55,306 nt of DNA from an uncultured Eubacteriales bacterium. Its GTDB lineage: Bacteria > Bacillota > Clostridia > Peptostreptococcales > Anaerovoracaceae. The DNA is taken from the NCBI GenBank assembly GCA_902795265.1, contig CADBKM010000017.1:1-55306 (forward strand). Direction: 5' to 3'. The translations under genes were made by a program, and so were the position numbers. Of the stretch, positions 1 to 9,596 are shown piece after piece; within the stretch, counting starts at the first letter, position 1; each line of letters opens with the position of its first letter. The notes beneath the pieces are model-generated. The model saw only the letters and a program-made list of their open reading frames with translations, was not told the DNA's origin and did no database searches.

Positions 1-11
1 ACATATAGAAA

Positions 12-55
12 TGACCCACTTTAGACTTCCGTCGTTTGAAGACTAAGGTGGGTCA
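12..55. repeat. 18-bp imperfect inverted repeat, possible IS end
   Basis: Arms 12-29 and 38-55 are inverted copies with two mismatches in 18 bases around an 8-base loop. The outer part of the arm, TGACCCACTTT (12-22), also has a perfect inverted partner at 68-78 (AAAGTGGGTCA), so the GTGGGTCA unit occurs three times in 70 bases. Multiple short repeats of this kind are common at the ends of IS21-like elements, but no transposase of that family is in the window, so the identity is an inference. It could also be a terminator of a gene lying outside the window. Confidence 0.55.
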
Positions 56-163
56 AAACTGAACGTAAAAGTGGGTCAATTCTACTTGACAATCTATAGT
101 CCGGTGCCGAAATGAGATAATCCATACTGAAGGCTAAAAGAGTCTAATAAGTCGAAAAAGTCT

Positions 164-196
164 AAATTGGTCCAATAGACTAAATTGGACCAATTG
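164..196. repeat. Paired AATTGG(T/A)CCAAT inverted repeat upstream of IS66 transposase
   Basis: AAATTGGTCCAAT at 164-176 and AAATTGGACCAATT at 183-196 are inverted copies of each other, and each is itself nearly palindromic. The pair lies directly upstream of the transposase ribosome binding site (GAAAGGAG near 207). It could be an operator or part of the element's left end; which of these cannot be decided from sequence alone. Confidence 0.5.
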
Positions 197-219
197 TAAC
201 AGACCAGAAAGGAGCCAGT

Positions 220-1436
220 ATGGATACACAGTTAGTAGCAACACAGATGCGACACAGATCGTGGATGGAGGATTCTCTGAGGGTGACTGTAGATAAACTG
301 AATGAGCAGCTCAGGATCCTGAACAGCAGGATGTATGGCAAGTCCACCGAGAGAAACCTTGCACCGAGTGATCAGCTGAGCATCTACGACTTCGGTTTCA
401 ACGAAGCTGAGGCTACAGCTCAGGGAAAGATAATCGGAGAGCCGGAGATGGAGACAGTAGTCATCCATAGAAGGAAGCGCAAGGGCAAGCGTGATGAAGA
501 CCTTGAAGGCTTCGATGCTGTCACTGTTGATCATGGTCTCAGCGATGAAGAACTTGCTGAAAAGTTCCCTGAGGGATGGTACAAACTCGACGATGAAGTG
601 TACAGGAAGCTCGAAGTGGAGCCTGCGGTGTTCACAGTAGTCGAGCATCACATCAAGGTATACAAGGGCAGGAACGGCAAGATAGCCAAAGGCAGACACC
701 CTAAGGAGATGCTGAACAACAGCATTGCCACACCATCCCTTGCAGCATTCATCATGAACGGCAAGTATGTGAATGCAGTGCCGTTGTACCGGCAGGAGCA
801 GGAATTCGCAAGAAATGATGTGAACATCTCCCGTCAGATGATGGCGAACTGGATGATCACCACAGCTGAGAGATATCTGTCACTCGTCTATGACTACCAG
901 AAAACAAGAAAAGCGGACGCGCCGCGGGCATTCCTCGAAGGATTCAAAGGCAAGCTGGTCTGTGATGGGTACCAGGTCTACCACACACTTGAGAATGATG
1001 CCGGGACAGACTTCACTGTGGCAGGCTGCTGGATCCATGCGCGGAGACCGTTCGCCGATGTGATCAAGAGCATGGGTCAGGACAAGGCCGCAGGCACATT
1101 GGCATACGAAGCATATGTGCAGATCCAGAACATCTACCATACAGACAATGCACTTAAGAAACTGCCTCCGCCAGACCGGAAAAAGAAGCGAAAGAAACTG
1201 GTGAAGCCGCTGGTCGATGCATTCTTCGATTGGGCGGAGCCAATGCCAGTGCGATCATCTACAGCATCGTCGAGACGGCTAAGGCCATCGATCTTAATAT
1301 ATACAAATACCTCAAATATCTGCTTGCGGAGATTCCGCAGCACATGGACGAGACCGACACTGACTTCATAGAAGCTCTGCTGCCGTGGTCGAAGTCACTG
1401 CCGCCGGAGTGCCGTAAGAAAAAGGCATCAAATTAA
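220..1436 (+). pseudogene. IS66-family transposase (TnpC), internally deleted and frameshifted
   Basis: The N-terminal part reads as a normal IS66 TnpC: a coiled-coil start with MYGKSTER, a basic KRKGKR linker, then the central domain to about residue 226. There the sequence jumps from the ERYLS region straight to YDYQKTRKADAPRAF, losing the usual segment that carries the first catalytic Asp. CDGYQVYH with the second Asp and GCWIHARRPF remain. After FFDW a second gap removes the stretch that normally holds the NNRAER glutamate, and the reading frame shifts, so the family C-terminus (SAIIYSIVETAK ... LLPWSKSLPPECR) continues in another frame from about 1230 to the stop at 1436. Start chosen for AAAGGAG before 220. 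Two catalytic residues missing makes it certainly inactive. No tnpA/tnpB partner genes are visible upstream. Confidence 0.93.
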
Positions 1437-1442
1437 CACCTA

Positions 1443-1472
1443 AGCCCGATGCTGATGAAGCGTCGGGCTTTT
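1443..1472 (+). terminator. Rho-independent terminator after the IS66 remnant
   Basis: AGCCCGA (1443-1449) pairs with TCGGGCT (1463-1469), extended inward by GC/GC, followed by a short T run. It lies just after the transposase stop and probably insulates the downstream surface-protein promoter. Confidence 0.7.
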
Positions 1473-1630
1473 AAAAACAAAGGATGGATAGTTTACCGTT
1501 TAGATTACAACAGATAGGTGCAGTGATATAGCGATGGGCCACAACTTGTGGTTAGCTCTTCACAAAACGATCACATTAACAAATCTTAAGGATTGTTTAT
1601 AATTTAAGACGAAGCATTTCCTGTGATTTG

Positions 1631-1659
1631 TTGCGAAAAAAAGCGCTTCATTGTACAAT
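1631..1659 (+). promoter_or_regulatory. Promoter of the giant surface-protein gene
   Basis: TTGCGA (1631-1636) and TACAAT (1654-1659) are separated by 17 bases, matching the sigma-A consensus at 4/6 and 5/6. The start would be near 1666, giving a 5' leader of about 210 bases. The spacer contains the palindrome AAGCGCTT (1641-1648), a core like those of LacI/CcpA-family operators; nearly the same 20-base block recurs at 39499-39519. Bases 1473-1630 show no gene or clear structure. Confidence 0.6.
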
Positions 1660-1679
1660 ACATATGATTGTGGGGGTAT

Positions 1680-1745
1680 GCCCTCTTTTGTGATATGGCG
1701 ACCAAAATAAGGTGGCCAGGCAAAAAGCGCAACACAAAAAAGGGC
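1680..1745 (+). promoter_or_regulatory. Structured 5' leader element upstream of the surface protein
   Basis: GCCCTCTTTTGTG (1680-1692) pairs with CACAAAAAAGGGC (1733-1745) with one mismatch in 13. Nested inside is a second stem, TGGCGACC (1696-1703) with GGTGGCCA (1711-1718), mismatched only at one central position. The nested layout within a ~210-base leader suggests a folded cis-acting RNA. I do not recognise it as a known riboswitch; the c-di-GMP-I and -II signatures are absent. Confidence 0.5.
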
Positions 1746-1840
1746 TCTCGAAAGTATTAATTTTTTTAACCTCTGCGCTACCCCGGAAACACCGGAAAAA
1801 CGCGGAGAAACGGATAAAACCTGATAATTATTTCTAAGAA

Positions 1841-1873
1841 CCCTCTCCTTTTTTCAGGGAGGGAACAAGGAGG
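1841..1873 (+). promoter_or_regulatory. Hairpin abutting the ribosome binding site of the surface-protein gene
   Basis: CCCTCTC (1841-1847) pairs with GGGAGGG (1857-1863), seven pairs including one G-U, leaving the Shine-Dalgarno AAGGAGG (1867-1873) six bases before the ATG just outside the stem. The same pyrimidine arm CTCTCCTTTTTT could alternatively pair with the Shine-Dalgarno, so a translational on/off switch is possible; that is an inference. Confidence 0.45.
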
Positions 1874-1879
1874 AGCAAC

Positions 1880-4800
1880 ATGAAGAATCTCTTGAAGAGG
1901 TGTGTGACAATGTTGCTGTCGCTGGCAATGGTCCTGACATACATGCCAATGTCAATGATCACAGCCTACGCAGCAACGGGCGATATCCCGGCACACACAA
2001 AGAACATCATCGACAATCATGATGGAACCTACACGATATCGCTTGATATCGTCGGTGATTCTGAAAAGCAGCCGAATAATGTAAACGTAATCGTGGTTTT
2101 TGACCGTTCTGGTTCAATGACTACACAGCGTATGAATGCGGCAAAAACGGCTGTCAACAATCTTGCAAATTCGCTGTTTGCTTACAATACGCAAAGTGCA
2201 CCGGAAACAGTAGAGATGGCGCTTGTAAGTTTTTCAACGAATGCGACGATTACACGTCAGCCTACCACTAGCTATAATCAATTTAGCCAGTCGGTGAACG
2301 GTCTCAGTGCGAGTGGCGGAACAAACTGGGAAGCAGCATTGAAGACAGCAGGAGACGTTGACTTTGGCGATAACGATCAGACTTTCGTCATTTTCGTTTC
2401 CGATGGCAACCCTACGTTCCGTGATACCAGGATTACCACGGATTATCTGCCTAGATATGACAACCCTAATTGGTCTAATAGCGATTGGAATACATACAGA
2501 GGCGATAATTATTTCTATCAAAGTTATAGTGTTTATGGTCTAGGCTCAGATGACCCTGATCGGGACAACTACTCGCCGACGTCCATGAACCGTTGCTATC
2601 AGGCTGCACTGCCTGAGGCTCAGGCGATCGTAGCTGATGTTGGCGGAGACCATTTCTTTACCATTGGCGCGTATGGTGATGTCAGCCGTATGCAGACACT
2701 TACGACTGCAGCGGGAGCACCTGCCAGCAATTTCTATAACGCTAACGATACAGCTGCGCTCAATCAGGCACTGGCTGACATTTTGGCGAAGATTGAGATG
2801 ATGGGTATTGGCGACGCTGAAATCGATGATGGTACTACCAATCAGGTAACTACATCCTCTGGAGAGGTTACTAAGCTTCTCGAGCTCGTCCCGAATTTCA
2901 AGTACTATCGTTCAGGCGGCTCCTACGGAACGATGCAGGAGTGGGCCGATGCACCTGAAGCTAAGGTCGTGAACGGTGAGGTCGAGTGGGATCTCTCTTC
3001 GGTTGGCGTACTTGAAAATGGTGTAAGGTACACAGTTACTTTCGACTGCTATCCTAGCCAGACCACATATGATACCATTGCTCAGTTAAAGAATGGCGAT
3101 ATCACTTATGATTCTCTTGATTCCGAGATTAAGAAGTACATCGTTGACAATGGTGGTGGATCATATTCACTCCGTACTAATACGAATGCTGGTATCAAAT
3201 GGGATGACACCCGTGATGATGCAGGCCGACAGGAAAGCGCTTATACCAACCCTGATCCTGTAGCTACTTCTGCAGATTCGCTTCCAATCGAAAAGAAGTG
3301 GGAACCTAATACTCCAGATGTTGACAAGATTCCGATCACAGTCATGATGGATGAAGGTACTGCAGATGAAAAAGAATTCCATACAGTTACCTTATCTTCC
3401 GACAATGAGTGGAAATCAAGCTCGTTTATTTCGGTTGGTCTCATTAAGGGCACAACTGTACTTTCTGGAGCGGAAGGTCATGACTTTTCATTCGCAGAAC
3501 TCGATGATTCACAGTACCATTGGGAAATCGATGCTCCGGTTGTACGTCCTATGCTGATCAATGGTGGTGGCGCTGAACACACACCAACTATGCTGATCAA
3601 GGTCGATGACAAGCATCCGGCACCTTCTGGTGCACAGACATACACCATCGAAGGCTCAAAATATTATGTAGATTCAGCTTCGACAGGTCTTACAGCGACG
3701 AACCACCGTCGTTCTAACTTGAACCTTACAAAAACTGTTACCGGTGAAGACGCACCTAAAGATGCAACATTCCCGTTCACCCTTACAGTTAATAACTCAC
3801 ATGCACCTGCAACTGAGCCATCAGATGACCCTGAACACGGTTCAGATTACTGGGTATGGTTCTCCATCTATGATACAAAGGCTGGCGCTACAGTAACTGA
3901 TGCAACTATTACAGGCGCAACTGGTCCGAACGCTGATGGATATTACTATGCACCAAGTGGCTCGGCTATAACAGTTGATATGAAGGATGGCTGGAACCTG
4001 CGTTTTACCAACCTTCCTACTGACACAACATATACATTTGCAGAAGGAAATTTGGCTGAAGGCTTTGTCTTCAATAAAGCTGAGCTGACTGAGGGAGAAG
4101 ACAGCACATTCAAAGGCGGAAAGACCACAACAGGTACTATCGAGAACACTAAGACGAGCTACTATGTCACATATACAAATGACTATGCTCTCACAGATCT
4201 CGAAATCACCAAGGTTTGGAATGATGCCAGCAACCAGGACGGCAAGCGTCTGACAGCGGCACAGCTCAAGGAAAAGCTGACTCTTTCACCTGCAGTTCAG
4301 GGCAAGGAAGCTACTGTTACAGATAATGGCGACAACACCTACACAATTAAATACACAGGACTTCCTCGTTTCAACAATGGAGAGGAAGTAGAGTACACCG
4401 TAGCTGAAGCTTCACTTGAAGACATCGGTTACTCCACAACTGGAAGCCCGGCTAAGGATCATGAAACAATCACAAATACTCATACCCCTGAGACAACTAA
4501 GGTTAAAGTTGTTAAGGAATGGAATGATTCCAATAATATCGGTGGAATCCGTCCGGCTTCGATCAATGCACAGCTCAAGGCTGATGGAGAAGCTTCCGGT
4601 GATCCGGTTGCACTCAATGCGGATAACAAGTGGACATATACTTGGGAGAACCTGCCTAAGTATAAGAATGGCACTCTGATCGAATATACAGCTGACGAGA
4701 CAGCAGTTCCTGCAGGATATGATAAGAAGGTAGAGAAGACGACTGCCCAGGACGGTACAGTCACATTCACTGTAACCAATACATACAACCCGACGCCGGT

Positions 4801-7800
4801 CTCAGTAGATCCACCGGTACAGAAGGTTATCACAGTCAATGATGCTCTCTATAATAAGGGAGACTTCACATTCACAATTGCAGCAACAAGTCCGGCTGAC
4901 GCTCCGATGCCTTCTAAGAAAAGCATCACAAATGTTGCAGCTAATGAAGTAAAGGGCAAGACCGGATACTATGAGTTTGGAGAAATCACATTCACCAAGC
5001 CTGGCACCTATACATATAAAGTTACTGAGTCCGGCAAGGTAGATGGCGTTACTAACGACTCAGCTGCATCAACAGGTAAGACACTTACGTTTACTGTTTC
5101 AGATGACGGAACCGGTAAACTGGTAGTCGACCCGACTACAGATCAGGTGCAGCTTGGATTTACTAACGTATACAATGCTGAAGGTGAAGCAAGCATCGTA
5201 GTCAGCAAGGAGGTCACAGGCGCAGCATGGCCAAAGGGCAAGAGCCTTACACTGACTATTGCCGGTGCAAATGGCGCTCCGATGCCAGAGGCAAAGACAG
5301 TTACTCTGGATGCCGCAGGAAGTGCTACATTCGGACCTATCGCGTATAAGCTGTCCGATGCAGGTAAGAGCTACGAATACACGATCACAGAGAGCAGCTT
5401 CGGTGCAGGATGGTCAGGTTCACCTGAATCCATTAAAGCAACTGTTAAGGTTACTGATGATGGTAAGGGTAATCTGAATACAGAAGTGACCTATTCGCCA
5501 AAAGAAGCTAAGTTCACCAACAAATATCAGGCAACAGGCACTGCTACTCTCGAAGTCACAAAGGCTCTGGCAGGAGCAGCATGGCCTGCTGGCAAGAAGC
5601 TGACAATGACTCTTGCCGGTACAGAGAATGCTCCGATGCCTGCTAAGGGCGGAGAGACTGCAACTCTGGAAAAGGCTGGTAAGGCAACATTCGGTGCTAT
5701 CACTTACACAGAGGCTGACGCTGGTAAGACATACACCTACACTATCAGTGAGAATGGATTCGGTGATGGCTGGACAGGCTCCGGTGATGTAACTGCTACA
5801 GTTAAGGTAACTGACAATGGTGATGGAACACTCGGCACAGAGGTAACATACACACCTGGATCAGATACAATCACTAATACTTATGCGGCTAGCGGTAATG
5901 CAACACTCAAGGTCACAAAGGCTATTAGCGGTGCAGCATGGCCTGCAGGCAAGAGCCTGACACTGACACTTGCCGGTGAGGAAGGCGCTCCAATGCCAAC
6001 CGCCACAACTACTACACTGAGTGCAGCAGGTGAGGCAACATTCGGCGCAATTGCATATACTGCAGCTGACGCAGGAAAGACATACAAATACACAATCACT
6101 GAAGGAAGCTTTGGCGCAGGCTGGACGGGATCACCTGAGAAGGTCACAGCTACTGTTGCTGTAACAGACAATGGTGATGGAACTCTTAGCACCAAGGTTT
6201 CATACGACCCTGCAAACGCAACATTTACTAATACCTATAAGGCTTCCGGTACTGCAACGATCGAGGCAACAAAGGCTATAGCTGGAGCAGCATGGCCTGC
6301 AGGCAAGAAGATCACACTGACTCTTGCCGGCAGAGGAAACGCTCCAATGCCAGCAGAGGGCAAAGAGACTGCAACTCTCACAGCTGCAGGTAAGGCAGCA
6401 TTCGGTGAAATCAAGTATGATGAATCGGATGTTGGCAAAACATATGAGTACACTATCACTGAGGATGGCTTCGGCACAGGCTGGACAGGATCACCTGCAT
6501 CAATAAAAGCTACAGTTGCTGTAACAGACAACGGTGATGGAACACTCAAGACTGAGGTTACATACGACCCGGCAAATCCTACATTTACAAACACTTATAA
6601 GGCTGCAGGTCAGGTTAAGCTGCATGCAACAAAGGCTATAGGCAGTGCTGAATGGCCAAAAGGCAAGACAATCACATTCACACTTGCAGGTGAAGGCGGC
6701 ACACTGCCAGAGACAAAGACTGTAACACTGCAGTCCGCAGGTGTAGCAGAATTCGATGCTATCACATATGATGAGTCAGATATCGGCAAGACCTATACCT
6801 ACACTATCAGTGAGGACGGCTTCGGCACAGGCTGGACCGGCTCCGGTGATGTCACAGCTACAGTTGTAGTAAGCGACAACGGTAACGGCACACTCAAGAC
6901 CGACGTCACATACTCGCCAGAGAATGCCGTGATCACAAATACCTATGCAGCTGAAGGTGAAGTAGTCCTTGAAGCCAGCAAGAACCTCACAGGCAGAGAC
7001 TGGAAGGAAGGCGAAGAATTTACATTCGCACTGATCGACAGCAACGGCAAGACTCTCGAGGAGAAGGCTGTTACATCGAACGATAAGGTAACATTCAAGG
7101 CACTCACATACTCACTTGCAGATATGAAGGATGCTGAAGGTAAGTATGCTTCTAAGGTAACAAAGGAATACACAATCAGCGAGACTTCCGATCTGCCTGC
7201 AGGAGTAGCGAAGTCAGCTGACATTAAGGCTGTAGTCACGCTGACAGACCTTGGCAGCGGCAAGATCGGTACTGAGGTCAAGTACACTCCTGAAAATGCT
7301 ACAATCGTCAATACTTATACTGCAAAACCGACAAAGGCGCAGATCAAGGTAGACAAGAAGATCACAGGATACAAGCCAACCGCAGATGAGGTAAACGGCG
7401 AGTTTAAGATGATCCTGACACCAGTCGATAACGCACCAATGCCGGAGGGCAAGGATACATTAGAAACTACAGTAACTACAAAGAACGGCGAAGGAACAGG
7501 ACTCTTCGACGAGATCGAGTACACAAAGGCTGGTACTTACAAGTACGAAGTTACAGAAGAGGCCGGTACTAAAGCTGGTATGACGTACGACAGCAATAAG
7601 TACACTGTAACAGTCAAGGTAGAAGACGATCTTAACGGTAAGCTTGTTGCTACAGTCAAGTACGCTGAGGAATCGGCAGACAGCGGCGAAGATACTAAGA
7701 CAAGCGTTGAGGTAACCAATGACTTCCAGATCAAGCCAACCGAGGTAACACTGAATGTTACTAAGAAGATCAATGATGAGTCCGACAGTGCTGAAGATGC

Positions 7801-9325
7801 TACATTCACATTCGTACTGAAGGATTCTGACAAGAAAGTAATTGATGAGAAGTCGGTTACAACTAAGGACTTCACCGGAAGCGTAGACTTCGATGCTCTG
7901 AAGTTTGAAAAGGATGGCACGTACACTTACTACATCCAGGAGAGCATTAAGGAAGAGGATAAGAAGGACGGCTGGACTTATGACGAGGAAGAGTACCCTG
8001 TAGTCATAAAGATCTCGGATGACCTCAAGAAGGCCGAGCTCGTTAAGGACAGCGTAGCATATGATGGTGATGAGACAGCTACAACGCTCAAGATCACAAA
8101 CGTATACAAGGCTGAACCTACAACAGTATCCGACATCACAGTCAATAAGACTATCAACGACACATCCGGAAGTGCTTATGATACGACCTTCACATTCACT
8201 CTGACCGGCAAGGATGGAGCTCCGATGCCAGAGAACAACAAGGCATCCGTAACAGGCGAAGGCAGCGTGAAATTTGCTGAGATCAAGTACGAGAAGGCTG
8301 GAACCTTCAAGTATACAGTAAAGGAAGAAGCTGCAGATGCTAAGGGCTACATCTATGACACAACAGAGTACAATGTAACAGTTACAGTAACTGATAAGGA
8401 CGGACATCTGGAAGCTAAGGTCAAATATGGCGAGGGCGAAAGCACTGATGAGTCGACTGCGATCGACATCGTCAATACTTACGACCCAGAGGATGCTAAG
8501 GTAAAGCTGAGAGCGACAAAGATCGTTACCGATAAGACCGGAAGCGCACCGGATGAGACATTTACATTCGAACTCGTCAACTCTGACGGAGATGTAGTTG
8601 AGACTGTAAGCAGAAAGATGGGCGGACCTGTAGAGTTCTCAGAAATGACCTTCAGTAAGGTCGGAACATGCACTTTCAAGATCCGTGAGGTTGCAGGAAG
8701 CACACCTGGTTACACATACGACAGTGCAGAGTACATAGTCACTATCAAGATCACAGACCCTGACAAGGACGGCGTGCTCAAGGCAAGCGTAGAGGGAAAC
8801 AATCCTGAGATCGAGAACCCATACGAAGTTGAGCCGGGCGTTTCCTCAGTAACAGATCAGATCTCTGTTACAAAGAAACTAAGCGGCAGAGACCTCAAAG
8901 CAGGCGAGTTCACATTCGTACTCGAGCAGTCTGGCGAAGACAAGATTATCACTGGCAAAAATGATGCGAAAGGCACTATAACATTCAGCCCGATCACATT
9001 TACAAAGGTTGGCCAGTATGTATTCTCAGTCAGAGAGGTTAAGGGTGATGTTGACGATGTTACATACGATAATACAGTTTACACAGTAGTAGCGAATGTA
9101 ACGGATCCGCACAATGGAAAAGCTCTCGAAGTTAAATGGACTTGCGAAAACGGCAATTCGATCGTATTCGAGAATGAGTACGAGCCACCAGAAGAGCCTG
9201 AGAAGACGGATAAGCCGGATACAGGCGACAACAACAATGTACTTGGCTGGCTTGGACTGATGGCACTGGCAGCAGCTGGCGGCACAGGACTCTACATCAA
9301 GAGACGCCGTGAGGACGAGGAATAA
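1880..9325 (+). CDS. Giant LPXTG-like surface protein with vWA, Cna-B and many FctA-like pilin domains
   Basis: A 2481-residue cell-wall-anchored protein, probably an adhesin or pilus-tip-like protein. Visible parts: signal peptide (residues 1-31, cut after TAYA); a von Willebrand A domain with MIDAS DRSGSM at 75-80, the GGTNW threonine near 148 and FVSDGNP at 172-178; a linker module near 613-770; two Cna-B domains (KVWNDASN and KEWNDSNN starts) about 773-970; an FctA-like module about 977-1100; five near-identical modules of about 117 residues (1102-1689); six diverged modules (1690-2437); then KPDTG at 2445-2449, a hydrophobic helix and an RRRE tail, a sortase signal. Most modules keep an early Lys, a Glu in TITE/VTE and an Asn in TNTY, as expected of intramolecular isopeptide-bonded pilin domains. 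No sortase gene is in the window. The downstream regulatory operon may control it (inference). Confidence 0.92.
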   Translation: MKNLLKRCVTMLLSLAMVLTYMPMSMITAYAATGDIPAHTKNIIDNHDGTYTISLDIVGDSEKQPNNVNVIVVFDRSGSMTTQRMNAAKTAVNNLANSLFAYNTQSAPETVEMALVSFSTNATITRQPTTSYNQFSQSVNGLSASGGTNWEAALKTAGDVDFGDNDQTFVIFVSDGNPTFRDTRITTDYLPRYDNPNWSNSDWNTYRGDNYFYQSYSVYGLGSDDPDRDNYSPTSMNRCYQAALPEAQAIVADVGGDHFFTIGAYGDVSRMQTLTTAAGAPASNFYNANDTAALNQALADILAKIEMMGIGDAEIDDGTTNQVTTSSGEVTKLLELVPNFKYYRSGGSYGTMQEWADAPEAKVVNGEVEWDLSSVGVLENGVRYTVTFDCYPSQTTYDTIAQLKNGDITYDSLDSEIKKYIVDNGGGSYSLRTNTNAGIKWDDTRDDAGRQESAYTNPDPVATSADSLPIEKKWEPNTPDVDKIPITVMMDEGTADEKEFHTVTLSSDNEWKSSSFISVGLIKGTTVLSGAEGHDFSFAELDDSQYHWEIDAPVVRPMLINGGGAEHTPTMLIKVDDKHPAPSGAQTYTIEGSKYYVDSASTGLTATNHRRSNLNLTKTVTGEDAPKDATFPFTLTVNNSHAPATEPSDDPEHGSDYWVWFSIYDTKAGATVTDATITGATGPNADGYYYAPSGSAITVDMKDGWNLRFTNLPTDTTYTFAEGNLAEGFVFNKAELTEGEDSTFKGGKTTTGTIENTKTSYYVTYTNDYALTDLEITKVWNDASNQDGKRLTAAQLKEKLTLSPAVQGKEATVTDNGDNTYTIKYTGLPRFNNGEEVEYTVAEASLEDIGYSTTGSPAKDHETITNTHTPETTKVKVVKEWNDSNNIGGIRPASINAQLKADGEASGDPVALNADNKWTYTWENLPKYKNGTLIEYTADETAVPAGYDKKVEKTTAQDGTVTFTVTNTYNPTPVSVDPPVQKVITVNDALYNKGDFTFTIAATSPADAPMPSKKSITNVAANEVKGKTGYYEFGEITFTKPGTYTYKVTESGKVDGVTNDSAASTGKTLTFTVSDDGTGKLVVDPTTDQVQLGFTNVYNAEGEASIVVSKEVTGAAWPKGKSLTLTIAGANGAPMPEAKTVTLDAAGSATFGPIAYKLSDAGKSYEYTITESSFGAGWSGSPESIKATVKVTDDGKGNLNTEVTYSPKEAKFTNKYQATGTATLEVTKALAGAAWPAGKKLTMTLAGTENAPMPAKGGETATLEKAGKATFGAITYTEADAGKTYTYTISENGFGDGWTGSGDVTATVKVTDNGDGTLGTEVTYTPGSDTITNTYAASGNATLKVTKAISGAAWPAGKSLTLTLAGEEGAPMPTATTTTLSAAGEATFGAIAYTAADAGKTYKYTITEGSFGAGWTGSPEKVTATVAVTDNGDGTLSTKVSYDPANATFTNTYKASGTATIEATKAIAGAAWPAGKKITLTLAGRGNAPMPAEGKETATLTAAGKAAFGEIKYDESDVGKTYEYTITEDGFGTGWTGSPASIKATVAVTDNGDGTLKTEVTYDPANPTFTNTYKAAGQVKLHATKAIGSAEWPKGKTITFTLAGEGGTLPETKTVTLQSAGVAEFDAITYDESDIGKTYTYTISEDGFGTGWTGSGDVTATVVVSDNGNGTLKTDVTYSPENAVITNTYAAEGEVVLEASKNLTGRDWKEGEEFTFALIDSNGKTLEEKAVTSNDKVTFKALTYSLADMKDAEGKYASKVTKEYTISETSDLPAGVAKSADIKAVVTLTDLGSGKIGTEVKYTPENATIVNTYTAKPTKAQIKVDKKITGYKPTADEVNGEFKMILTPVDNAPMPEGKDTLETTVTTKNGEGTGLFDEIEYTKAGTYKYEVTEEAGTKAGMTYDSNKYTVTVKVEDDLNGKLVATVKYAEESADSGEDTKTSVEVTNDFQIKPTEVTLNVTKKINDESDSAEDATFTFVLKDSDKKVIDEKSVTTKDFTGSVDFDALKFEKDGTYTYYIQESIKEEDKKDGWTYDEEEYPVVIKISDDLKKAELVKDSVAYDGDETATTLKITNVYKAEPTTVSDITVNKTINDTSGSAYDTTFTFTLTGKDGAPMPENNKASVTGEGSVKFAEIKYEKAGTFKYTVKEEAADAKGYIYDTTEYNVTVTVTDKDGHLEAKVKYGEGESTDESTAIDIVNTYDPEDAKVKLRATKIVTDKTGSAPDETFTFELVNSDGDVVETVSRKMGGPVEFSEMTFSKVGTCTFKIREVAGSTPGYTYDSAEYIVTIKITDPDKDGVLKASVEGNNPEIENPYEVEPGVSSVTDQISVTKKLSGRDLKAGEFTFVLEQSGEDKIITGKNDAKGTITFSPITFTKVGQYVFSVREVKGDVDDVTYDNTVYTVVANVTDPHNGKALEVKWTCENGNSIVFENEYEPPEEPEKTDKPDTGDNNNVLGWLGLMALAAAGGTGLYIKRRREDEE
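5183..6945 (+). repeat. Five tandem ~350-bp repeats inside the surface-protein gene
   Basis: Units begin near 5183, 5530, 5884, 6239 and 6599, each 347-360 bases. Each encodes a domain opening with (V/A)TKAI.GAAWPAGK and closing with FTNTY. Identity is high at both protein and DNA level, so recent unequal recombination is likely and the copy number may vary between strains. The six modules that follow have the same fold signature but much lower identity. Confidence 0.88.
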
Positions 9326-9365
9326 GTCGTAAAGGCTTATAACGATCCGGAACAGAGGAATTAAC

Positions 9366-9394
9366 AAAAAGAGGAGACTATGTCTCCTCTTTTT
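9366..9394 (+). terminator. Strong rho-independent terminator of the surface-protein gene
   Basis: AAAAAGAGGAGAC (9366-9378) and GTCTCCTCTTTTT (9382-9394) form a perfect 13-bp stem with a 3-base loop; the 3' arm ends in the T run. Confidence 0.9.
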
Positions 9395-9482
9395 GGACTC
9401 TGTAAAAAAGTACTGAATCTGGTATTTTAGGGTTGTTTAAGGTTAACATTCTAGTATAGAGTGAATAAGTACAACAGGCTTT

Positions 9483-9512
9483 TCAATGCATATGCCGCGT
9501 GCATACCATTGA
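9483..9512. promoter_or_regulatory. Operator-like inverted repeat upstream of the response regulator
   Basis: TCAATG-CATATGC (9483-9495) and GCATA-CCATTGA (9501-9512) are inverted copies with one bulge around CGCGT. It lies 85 bases before the response-regulator start, between the terminator and that gene, so it may be a regulator binding site. A clear promoter could not be fixed in 9395-9580. Confidence 0.4.
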
Positions 9513-9596
9513 GAATGATTGTAGCACAATTGTAGCGCTTATGATCTTATCATACGTTATGTAATGGGATTTGCAAATAATGAGGAGAAGGGTATT

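Noticed and set aside
1680..1745. c-di-GMP riboswitch
   Set aside because: Conserved core sequences of class I and II are missing; only generic nested stems are seen.
5183..6945. Regular repeats as a possible CRISPR array
   Set aside because: The period is about 350 bases, inside a reading frame with conserved protein domains, without spacers.
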